Of a stretch of DNA of 64,000 nt, positions 17,550 through 23,911 are shown in pieces (positions within the stretch are counted from its first letter, which is position 1; every line of letters begins with the position of its first letter). The position numbers and the translations under genes were made by a program. The DNA is taken from NCBI GenBank assembly GCA_016287765.1, contig JAEEWS010000006.1:25780-89779 (forward strand). The letters run 5' to 3'. The stretch is from Lachnospiraceae bacterium. GTDB lineage: Bacteria > Bacillota_A > Clostridia > Lachnospirales > Lachnospiraceae. The notes beneath the pieces are model-generated. The model ran no database searches and was not told the DNA's origin. It saw nothing but the letters and a program-made list of their open reading frames with translations.

Positions 17550-18143
17550 TTATCTCTTACAACACCCGGGACAGCCCGTACAGGATTTTCCATTGAGCCC
17601 CTGGGATGTTACCGCGTCCGCGCTCTCGTAGTCATATATGCCGGAATTACCTGCACCGTAATCCAGATTTCTGGCACTTTCCAGGAGGCACACTGCCTGC
17701 GCTGCTATGCCTTCGCCCGCTCCCGTAAATCCGAGGCCTTCTTCCGTTGTTGCTTTGATGCTGACCTGAGAAAGTTCTATGCCCAGTGTATTGGCAATGT
17801 TTTCTCGCATTTCTTGAATGTAACGTGCCATTTTGGGCTTTTGCGCTATTATGGTCGCATCGATATTTTCTACTATAAAAAGCTCATTTAAGAGCATATC
17901 CTTCACTTCACTCAAAAGTGAAAGACTTGAGATACCTTTATATTTGTCATCGCTGTCGGGGAAATTGCTTCCTATATCTCCCATTGCCGCCGCACCGAGA
18001 AGTGCATCAATAATGGCATGGGTCAGAACATCCGCATCGGAATGTCCCAGAAGCCCCTTTTCAAAAGGAATTGCAACGCCTCCCAAAATCAGCGCCCTTC
18101 CTTCCACAAGCTTATGAACATCATATCCTGTTCCGATCCTCAT
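17550..18143 (-). CDS. ispF: 2-C-methyl-D-erythritol 2,4-cyclodiphosphate synthase with cysteine-rich tail
   Basis: Fifth enzyme of the MEP isoprenoid pathway; forms the cyclic diphosphate. Zinc and active-site motifs are [39 protein letters not shown] and the C-terminal [24 protein letters not shown]. The catalytic domain ends near residue 158, where most IspF proteins stop. Here about 39 more residues follow, finishing [11 protein letters not shown] with cysteines 188, 191, 194 and 195. The tail looks able to bind metal or form disulfides; its function is unknown. No ispD is adjacent. It follows a good promoter at 18184-18212. Confidence 0.93.
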   Translation of the reverse strand: MRIGTGYDVHKLVEGRALILGGVAIPFEKGLLGHSDADVLTHAIIDALLGAAAMGDIGSNFPDSDDKYKGISSLSLLSEVKDMLLNELFIVENIDATIIAQKPKMARYIQEMRENIANTLGIELSQVSIKATTEEGLGFTGAGEGIAAQAVCLLESARNLDYGAGNSGIYDYESADAVTSQGLNGKSCTGCPGCCKR

Positions 18144-18183
18144 TTGTCACCTCATGTAAAAATACAATATGTTACAACAGTTC

Positions 18184-18212
18184 ATTATCACACGAATGCC
18201 AAACTTTTGCAA
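18184..18212 (-). promoter_or_regulatory. Promoter of ispF
   Basis: TTGCAA, a 17-base spacer and GATAAT with an upstream TGT (extended -10). It lies about 40 bases before the ispF start codon. Confidence 0.6.
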
Positions 18213-18276
18213 CCATAAAAAAAATGGGCCGGTTTTTGTATTTTATCATTTGCCGCATTCCCGGGTCTTATTTCCC

Positions 18277-18350
18277 GCCCTGTCATCTGCCCTGTCATCC
18301 GCCTGTCATCTGCCAGTCATCCGCCTGTCATCCGCCCTGTCATCTGCCCT
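18277..18350. repeat. Short tandem repeat, unit about 11-12 bases
   Basis: About six imperfect copies of CTGTCATCYGCC run in tandem, one with CAGTCATC. They lie between the HMA-gene terminator and the ispF promoter, on the pyrimidine-rich plus strand, and contain no gene. Confidence 0.8.
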
Positions 18351-18362
18351 TTTCTCTGTCCG

Positions 18363-18394
18363 TAAAAAAAGCAGCGACTTTAGGCCGCTGCTTA
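18363..18394 (-). terminator. Terminator of the HMA protein gene
   Basis: On the minus strand TAAGCAGCG, a loop and CGCTGCTTTTTTT, nine bases after the stop codon. Confidence 0.88.
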
Positions 18395-18403
18395 GATCTT
18401 TGA

Positions 18404-18622
18404 TCAGTCTTCTGTTGTGATTCCTTTAAAAGTATAACCGGTTTCCTTGATGACTGCTTCGAGCTTTTCTGCATCGATCTCATTATCTGTCTTTATCACA
18501 CAGAGGTTCTTCTTGTGATTAGCCTTTACTTTCTTGACATCGAAATTCTTTCTGATGGCATCATTCACATGTGCTTCGCACATTCCGCACATCATTCCTT
18601 CGATCTGTACATTATAAGTCAT
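18404..18622 (-). CDS. Heavy-metal-associated (HMA) domain protein, copper chaperone-like
   Basis: A 72-residue single HMA ferredoxin-like domain. The metal site GMMCGMCEAHV carries the CxxC pair, as in CopZ-type chaperones and the N-terminal domains of copper ATPases. No P-type ATPase or CsoR repressor is nearby, so the partner is unknown. The spacing CGMC and the rest of the fold (KVKANHKKNLCVIKTD, LEAVIKETGYTF) look functional. It is transcribed alone and ends in a terminator. Confidence 0.92.
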   Translation of the reverse strand: MTYNVQIEGMMCGMCEAHVNDAIRKNFDVKKVKANHKKNLCVIKTDNEIDAEKLEAVIKETGYTFKGITTED

Positions 18623-18735
18623 AATAAACTCCTTTCATGAGTGAAATCATACATGATCACGAATTACAATTAGCATACAGTAACTCGACACATATAATAG
18701 CACACTTTCTACCATATGAACAAGAGTTGATTTTA

Positions 18736-19293
18736 TCATTTATCCAGCAGATCATCCTCAGGCGGGAAGTAAATATTTGATATATCCGCTTCCTCAAATC
18801 CGTACATTACCTTTGCAAAATTGGTGCATACGAAACGGAAGGTCTCAGATGAATATTTAATTCCAAACATAAGAGCCAGATCGTTAAAATGCATGGGAGA
18901 TATAGCATGTCCCCATTCGGATTTATCATTCTCGACTCTCTTATTCTGTAAGAGACAGGAAGGAGTAAGCTTGTATGTCTTTCCACCCTTTTTGCTGACA
19001 CAAAGAATTTCAATATAGTCTTTTCCGTTTTTCTGGCAGATAAGCTCATAGTCCTGCTTCTGCTCTTCAAGATCAAGTTCCTTATCAAGAATCACAGCAT
19101 TCTCATATTCACTGCTATTCTGTCCTTCACCTATAAACAATCCATGCTTGTTGTTGTATTTAACCAGTTCGATCAGTTTGTCTATACTGCTCTGATCCAG
19201 AACCGTTCCTATGGGTGCAGCTTCACTGTTTGTCAAAAAGGCTACAAGAGCATCTATTTCGCCCTGTGAAAGTAATGTTTTATTATCAGACAT
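18736..19293 (-). CDS. Uncharacterised protein with two FliM-type N-terminal motifs
   Basis: A 185-residue soluble protein, function unknown. The N-terminus LLSQGEIDALVAFL closely resembles the short peptide by which FliM and FliY bind phosphorylated CheY (LSQxEIDALL). About 30 residues later VLDQSSIDKLIELV reads as a diverged second copy. The rest is acidic and has no motif I recognise; it contains KNGKDYIEILCVSKKGGKTYKLTPSC and a C-terminal FPPEDDLLDK. It starts after GGAGG at ATG 19293. A link to the flagellar switch or CheY is inference from the motif and from chemotaxis genes elsewhere in the window. Confidence 0.75.
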   Translation of the reverse strand: MSDNKTLLSQGEIDALVAFLTNSEAAPIGTVLDQSSIDKLIELVKYNNKHGLFIGEGQNSSEYENAVILDKELDLEEQKQDYELICQKNGKDYIEILCVSKKGGKTYKLTPSCLLQNKRVENDKSEWGHAISPMHFNDLALMFGIKYSSETFRFVCTNFAKVMYGFEEADISNIYFPPEDDLLDK

Positions 19294-19461
19294 GACTTAC
19301 CTCCGTAAATATCTATATTATTTTTGTATTTTACCCGAGATTTGCTAAAAAAACAATAAAGCACTTGTAAAATTCTTTCTATATACATTTTTTATTTCTC
19401 TGTTCTATACTTTACCTTCTTCAACAGCCGCTTTATAAAGAAAAAATCTTAAATTTCCTTC

Positions 19462-19490
19462 TTGACAAACCCCCAAGTTCTTGGTAATAT
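19462..19490 (+). promoter_or_regulatory. Promoter of the tRNA-Val/tRNA-Met pair
   Basis: TTGACA, exactly 17 bases, then TAATAT, about 24 bases before tRNA-Val. Confidence 0.85.
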
Positions 19491-19514
19491 ATGCGAGTGC
19501 CTTACGAAAGACAT

Positions 19515-19587
19515 GGGATCTTAGCTCAGCTGGGAGAGCATCTGCCTTACAAGCAGAGGGTCATAGGTTCGAGCCCTATAGGTCCCA
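19515..19587 (+). tRNA. tRNA-Val (anticodon TAC)
   Basis: The acceptor GGGATCT pairs with AGGTCCC (one G-T pair), the anticodon loop CTTACAA gives TAC, and the T arm is GGTTCGAGCCC. CCA is not encoded. Confidence 0.96.
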
Positions 19588-19617
19588 TTTTAAATGATTT
19601 CTTTTAGGCACATATAT

Positions 19618-19691
19618 GGCGGGATAGCTCAGTTGGCTAGAGCATGCGGTTCATACCCGCAGTGTCGAGGGTTCAAATCCCCCTCCCGCTA
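19618..19691 (+). tRNA. tRNA-Met (anticodon CAT), elongator type
   Basis: The cloverleaf has acceptor GGCGGGA/TCCCGCT and anticodon loop TTCATAC. The anticodon stem lacks the three G-C pairs and the acceptor lacks the 1-72 mismatch typical of initiator tRNA, so it is elongator Met; an Ile2 tRNA with modified C34 cannot be excluded. It lies 30 bases after tRNA-Val. Confidence 0.93.
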
Positions 19692-19699
19692 CGAAAATG

Positions 19700-19731
19700 A
19701 AAAAAAGAGAGTCTTTAGACTCTCTTTTTTT
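19700..19731 (+). terminator. Terminator after tRNA-Met
   Basis: GAGAGTC, loop TTTA, GACTCTC, then seven T. The A run on the other side makes it bidirectional. Confidence 0.92.
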
Positions 19732-19740
19732 CATTTATAT

Positions 19741-19877
19741 ACACAGTGAAGGGATTTGAACCCAAAGGCACAAAGGGGCTGTCGAGGGGCAGTGTCGCGG
19801 GGCGCACGATGTCCTGTGGACATCAGCTTTGCGCCGACCGGAGCGAAGCGTAGACCAAATCCCCTCCCTCTTGGGTT
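19741..19877. other. GC-rich structured element with interleaved inverted repeats
   Basis: The sequence is far richer in GC than its surroundings. GGCGCA and TGCGCC enclose a perfect GATGTCC-TGT-GGACATC hairpin (19801-19835). GGGATTTG (19751) pairs with CAAATCCC (19856), and AACCCAA (19759) pairs with TTGGGTT (19871); the two pairings interleave, as in a pseudoknot. The left end on the minus strand reads GGGTTCAAATCCC, like a tRNA T arm, but no tRNA body is present. No supported open reading frame. Confidence 0.6.
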
Positions 19878-19880
19878 GCT

Positions 19881-20473
19881 GCATCGATTTTCGTAATTTT
19901 CTGAATTTCCGATGCCCTCACATGTCCCGGGAAGCATAAAACAGCATCGGAATTCGCTTTTTCCGAATTTCCGATGCTCTAACATGTCCCTGGAAGCTTA
20001 ATACAGCATCGGAATTTCCATTTTCTGAATTTCCGATGCCCTCTCCTGTCCCGGGAAGCTTAAAAAAGCATCGGAATTCGCTTTTTCCGAATTTCCGATG
20101 CCCTCTCCTGTTCCGGGAAGCTTAATACAGCATCGGAATTTCCATTTTCTGAATTTCCGATGCCTTCTCCTGTCCCGGGAAGCTTAAAAAAGCATCGGAA
20201 TTCGCTTTTTCTGAATTTCCGATGCCCTCTCCTGTCCCGGGAAGCTTAATACAGCATCGGAATTTCCATTTTCCGAATTTCCGATGCCCTCTCCTGTTCC
20301 GGGAAGCTTAATACAGCATCGAAATTTCCATTTTCCGAATTTCCGATGCCCTCTCCTGTCCCGGGAAGCTTAAAAAAGCATCGGAATTCGCTTTTTCTGA
20401 ATTTCCGATGCCCTCTCCTATCCCGGGAAGCTTAAAAAGGCATCGGAATTCATTTTTTCTGAATTTCCGATGC
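19881..20473. repeat. Ten tandem 62-bp hairpin repeats
   Basis: Hairpins start at 19881, 19944, 20006, 20068, 20130, 20192, 20254, 20316, 20378 and 20440: a 62-base period, 63 for the first. Each is an inverted repeat GCATCGGAATT.....GAATTTCCGATGC of about 34 bases. A 28-base linker follows, containing CTCTCCTGTCCCGGGAAGCTT. Two loop/linker variants (TTCGCTTTTT after AAAAAA, TTTCCATTTT after TAATAC) mostly alternate, suggesting a 124-base dimer. The array ends 10 bases before the deacetylase stop codon. Confidence 0.97.
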
Positions 20474-20483
20474 TGTTCTTTTT

Positions 20484-21134
20484 CTACCCTCTGTAGTCGT
20501 TGATGATATCCGAGAAAAGTACCCTCGGGCGGTTCCCGTAGCCGGTCTTTTCATTAAAGAGAGGCTGCTTTGCCTTAAAGATCTCCGTTACCGTCAGGAA
20601 TTCATAATCCTGCTCCAAAAGTGTGGGGATCACGGTCTTAAGAGCTTCAACGGTAGCATCGTTATCCACAAAATCATGAAGAAGATAAAGCACTCCGTCT
20701 CTTGCATTTTTTAACATTTCTGTCTTTCTGTATTCCGCGTCTGCTCTCTCTTCCCAGTCGAGACAACCTATGCCTGATATAAAGATCTTGTCTATCCAGT
20801 CATACATCTCAGGCTTCACATCGATGTAGGGCGGACGGAAAAATAAAGGTCGTTTTCCCGTAAGTTCTTCAATGATAACATCTGTCTTTTCGATCTCATT
20901 CTTCACCTCTTCTTCCGTCATCTGAGACATATGAGGATGGGTAAAGGAATGATTGCAGATATCGCAGCCCATGCTGATAGCCCGTTTTGCCACCTTCTTG
21001 GACTCCTCGGTCACATTCCGGCCGATAAGGAAAAAGGATGCCTTTACGTTATATTTCTCCAAAAGATCCAAAACCTTGGGTGTGGTAATGGTATTCGGTC
21101 CGTCATCAAAGGTCAATGCCACTTGTTTCTTCAT
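20484..21134 (-). CDS. Polysaccharide deacetylase (NodB domain)
   Basis: Metal-dependent carbohydrate esterase family 4 domain. Motif 1 ALTFDDGPNT, motif 2 NHSFTHPHMS (metal-binding His pair), motif 3 FFRPPYIDVKPEMYDWIDK and the C-terminal LHDF are all present. There is no signal peptide when the start is ATG 21134 behind GGAGG, giving 216 residues; an upstream frame to 21185 is less likely. Substrate unknown (peptidoglycan or another N-acetylated glycan). The 62-bp hairpin array lies directly downstream and may serve as its transcription end. Confidence 0.92.
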   Translation of the reverse strand: MKKQVALTFDDGPNTITTPKVLDLLEKYNVKASFFLIGRNVTEESKKVAKRAISMGCDICNHSFTHPHMSQMTEEEVKNEIEKTDVIIEELTGKRPLFFRPPYIDVKPEMYDWIDKIFISGIGCLDWEERADAEYRKTEMLKNARDGVLYLLHDFVDNDATVEALKTVIPTLLEQDYEFLTVTEIFKAKQPLFNEKTGYGNRPRVLFSDIINDYRG

Positions 21135-21254
21135 TAAACCGCCTCCGTAAATTTCTGAATGATCCATTAAATATGGCAGCCCCATACAGTTCGCTGCCCT
21201 TTTTTTTTAATGCTGTATAAGATTATATCAAAGTTCTTTCTTTATTACATCCCA

Positions 21255-22055
21255 TCATTTGTCAAGTTTCAGGAACTTATATGCATTATCGTAGAAGATC
21301 ATCCTTCTCTCATCATCGGTCAAGGGCAGCTTCATGAATCTCTCGTATTCCTTTTCATGATTCCACATGGGGAAGTCCGTTCCAAAGAAGGTTCTTTCCA
21401 CTCCGTGCTCTCTGATCATGTCTGCCGCAGTCTGAGGCTCCAGTTTGAACAATGCGCTGGAAGTGTCGATGTAGAAATTTTTTCTTCCAAGCAAATGTTT
21501 TCTCGACTCCTCCCACTCGGAATAGCCTCCGAAGTGAGCTCCGATGGCTACCAGGTCCGGCACCGCATCAAGGGCTCTGGCCATGCGGATGGGGTTAGAA
21601 AATTCATAACGATAGTCTCCCGTATGGATCAAAACCGGATATTCGCCTGCAAGAAGCTTGAACATACGGATAGCCTCCTCCGAATCCAGGGCAAACTTCT
21701 GGAAATCCGGATGGATCTTAACTCCGTGAAGTCCCAATTCCCGGATCAGCTCGATGTCCTCCTCCAGTTTAGGCGAAAAAGGATGAAGTGTGGCAAATCC
21801 CACAAACTCCGGATGTTTCGCGCACTCTGCCGCGATGAATCTGTTAATGGATTCCACCTGCTTGGGGGTAGTGGCAACGGAATGAACAAGATAGTGAAGG
21901 CAATTTATCTTTTTCCCGTTTTCCAAAAGCCGCTCCGGCAAGCCATTCTCACTCATTTCAAGGTGATAGAAATCCCCAACGTTCTTAACCGCTTTGGAAG
22001 CTATCTTTTCGGGGTAGATGTGTGCATGAAAATCTATTTTATGGAAATCTTTCAT
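21255..22055 (-). CDS. Amidohydrolase family 2 metal-dependent hydrolase
   Basis: TIM-barrel hydrolase of the PF04909 type. The metal-binding HxH is in KIDFHAHIYPEK; further ligands are expected in LIHTGDYRYEF and the C-terminal aspartate in FFGTDFPMWNHE. ATG 22055, nine bases after AAGGA, gives 266 residues; upstream starts at 22073 and 22139 lack good binding sites. The gene stands alone between the deacetylase and recO, so the substrate cannot be guessed from context. Confidence 0.88.
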   Translation of the reverse strand: MKDFHKIDFHAHIYPEKIASKAVKNVGDFYHLEMSENGLPERLLENGKKINCLHYLVHSVATTPKQVESINRFIAAECAKHPEFVGFATLHPFSPKLEEDIELIRELGLHGVKIHPDFQKFALDSEEAIRMFKLLAGEYPVLIHTGDYRYEFSNPIRMARALDAVPDLVAIGAHFGGYSEWEESRKHLLGRKNFYIDTSSALFKLEPQTAADMIREHGVERTFFGTDFPMWNHEKEYERFMKLPLTDDERRMIFYDNAYKFLKLDK

Positions 22056-22143
22056 CAAGGTTTTTCCTTTCATTACATTAATGCGGCGTAGTATATCACT
22101 TTTAAGAAAAAAAGTAAATAGTAAGCGCGTGCTAACCAACTAT

Positions 22144-22173
22144 AAAAAAAGCCAAAGGGGACTGTCCCCTTTG
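22144..22173 (-). terminator. Terminator after recO
   Basis: On the minus strand CAAAGGGGA, three bases and TCCCCTTTG, then GCTTTTTTT. The adjacent 22187-22215 carries the same GGGGACGGGGTTAGTGGTTCA core as the palindrome at 4.55 kb. Confidence 0.9.
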
Positions 22174-22186
22174 ACAAAAATTTCAA

Positions 22187-22215
22187 AATGAACCACTAAC
22201 CCCGTCCCCAAAGGT
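22187..22215. repeat. Second copy of the dispersed ACCCCGTCCCC element
   Basis: Plus-strand TGAACCACTAACCCCGTCCCC matches one arm of the 4553-4625 palindrome. It is followed by AAAGGTTCA, which can pair with the leading TGAACC. It begins exactly at the recO stop codon. Confidence 0.75.
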
Positions 22216-22965
22216 TCAAAATACATCCAGCATTTCTTCGGTTTTCATGCTGTGGCCCACCCTTACCTTTATCCAGGAGGCTACGACCCTGTCCACCTCT
22301 TCCAGAACACTGTCGGAAACCGTGAATCCAAAAAGTTTTTCAAGAGGAGATGAAACTATGTACTGGAGTGTATACAGAGCGGATCTGGAGATCCTTATAC
22401 CGATGTTCTTAAGGTTGCAGCTGTCGCAGATCACGCCGCCTTTTTCGGCATCAAACCGGATCGCCTCATCCTCCAGAAGGCCTTCTCTGTGACAGTTCAG
22501 GCAGGAATAGAGTTCCGGCATTTCACCGTCTTCGGTCAGATAACGAAGTTCGAAGGTCCTTCGCAGGAGTTTCTTCGGCATCTGTCCTCTTTCCAATGCT
22601 CTCACGGCCACGTAGAGTAGGTTCAGGATCTGTCCCGGCTGTACGTTTTCACGGGACATGTAAAGAGCGAACTCGCAAATGTACATGCCGTAATATATGC
22701 TATTCATATCATTTCTGATATCACCGAAGTAGGTCTTCACATCGGCACTTTCAAGATTATAGCTGTCTCTGCCTTCATAGAGATAAAACTCTCCGAAGGC
22801 AAATTGCTGAGAACACGCCAAAAGGGCGCCGGTAGGTCTCCTGGCGCCCCTTGCAAAAGCGGAGATCTTTCCCCGCTCCGTGGTCAATATAGTAATTCTT
22901 CTGTCGTATTCTCCCACAGGCATGGATGCAATGATCATGCCCGTGACTTTGATCTTATTGTACAT
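22216..22965 (-). CDS. recO: DNA repair protein RecO
   Basis: Mediator that loads RecA with RecF/RecR and anneals single strands. The N-terminal OB fold starts MYNKIKVTGMIIASMPVGEYDRRITILTTERGKISAFARGARR. A helical middle follows, and a four-cysteine zinc site is formed by YSCLNCHREG and VICDSCNLK. At 249 residues the length is typical. It overlaps the end of era by 11 bases, the common era-recO pairing in Firmicutes. Confidence 0.96.
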   Translation of the reverse strand: MYNKIKVTGMIIASMPVGEYDRRITILTTERGKISAFARGARRPTGALLACSQQFAFGEFYLYEGRDSYNLESADVKTYFGDIRNDMNSIYYGMYICEFALYMSRENVQPGQILNLLYVAVRALERGQMPKKLLRRTFELRYLTEDGEMPELYSCLNCHREGLLEDEAIRFDAEKGGVICDSCNLKNIGIRISRSALYTLQYIVSSPLEKLFGFTVSDSVLEEVDRVVASWIKVRVGHSMKTEEMLDVF

Positions 22966-23902
22966 CGATATCTTGTTTATTATATCCGAAATTCTTCATA
23001 AGACTCTCGGAATCACGCCAGTCATTTCTGACCTTAACCCAAAGTTTCATGTTGACCTTGCACTCACACATTTTTTCTGTTTCTATCCTTGCCTGAGTAC
23101 CGATCTTTTTAAGCATGGCGCCCTGTTTTCCGATGATGATACCCTTGTGGGATTCTCTCTCGCAATAAATGGTGGCTTCCACATCTATGCAGGGCTCTCC
23201 GGTTTCTTTGACCTTGCGTTCATGCATTTTCTCTATGGTGACCGCAATGCCGTGAGGCACTTCGTCCCCCAAAAGCCTTAAACACTTTTCCCTGATGATC
23301 TCGGCGGTGATGGCTCTTTCCGGCTGGTCCGTGACCGTGTCCTCATCAAAGTACATGGGACCGTAGGGCAGATACTTAAATATAGTACTTAAAAGATCAT
23401 CCGTCCCTTTTTTCTTAAAGGCCGAAATAGGAACGATCTCCGAGAATTTAAAGGCTTCATCATAGGCTTTTATACTGTCTGCCAGTTTCTCTGCCCTTGA
23501 CTTTTCCTTATCGTCCTTTAAAGTGTCTGTCTTGTTTATTACCAGCACCACAGGGCAGTCAAGAGTCTCCAGGGTTTCAATGACCGTTCTTTCGCCTGCT
23601 CCTATAAAGGTGGTGGGCTCCACCAGCCAAAGCACCAGATCTGCATCCTGCAAAGTGTTGGTCGCTACCTTCACCATGTAGTCCCCCAGCTTGTTCTTAG
23701 CCTTGTGGATCCCAGGCGTGTCCAGAAAGACGATCTGTCCTCTTTCGTCGGTGTAAACCGTCTGTATCCTGTTTCTTGTGGTCTGGGGCTTATCGGAGGT
23801 AATGGCTATCTTCTGACCTATGAGGGCATTCATAAGCGTAGATTTCCCCACATTGGGTCTTCCGATGATAGCCACGTATCCTGATTTAAAATTATTATCC
23901 AT
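22955..23902 (-). CDS. era: GTPase Era
   Basis: Essential GTPase that binds 16S rRNA 3' ends during 30S assembly. G1 GRPNVGKST, G3 DTPGIHKAKN and G4 NKTD are present, and a KH domain holds the GIIIGKQGAMLKKIGTQAR segment. The frame opens with TTG at 23905, but ATG 23902 behind AAGGTGAA is preferred, giving 315 residues. Six bases separate it from the upstream M16 peptidase gene. Confidence 0.97.
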   Translation of the reverse strand: MDNNFKSGYVAIIGRPNVGKSTLMNALIGQKIAITSDKPQTTRNRIQTVYTDERGQIVFLDTPGIHKAKNKLGDYMVKVATNTLQDADLVLWLVEPTTFIGAGERTVIETLETLDCPVVLVINKTDTLKDDKEKSRAEKLADSIKAYDEAFKFSEIVPISAFKKKGTDDLLSTIFKYLPYGPMYFDEDTVTDQPERAITAEIIREKCLRLLGDEVPHGIAVTIEKMHERKVKETGEPCIDVEATIYCERESHKGIIIGKQGAMLKKIGTQARIETEKMCECKVNMKLWVKVRNDWRDSESLMKNFGYNKQDIDVQ

Positions 23903-23911
23903 CAATTCACC

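Noticed and set aside
19741..19877. A tRNA gene on the minus strand
   Set aside because: Only a T-arm-like GGGTTCAAATCCC is present; there is no acceptor, D or anticodon arm.
19731..19985. 84-codon open frame across the GC-rich element and the first repeats
   Set aside because: No binding site, odd composition, and it runs through palindromic repeat sequence.
19881..20473. CRISPR array
   Set aside because: Both palindrome and linker are conserved in all units, so there are no variable spacers, and no cas genes are nearby.
21210..22091. 293-codon open frame on the plus strand
   Set aside because: Antisense to the amidohydrolase gene, whose motifs are clear.
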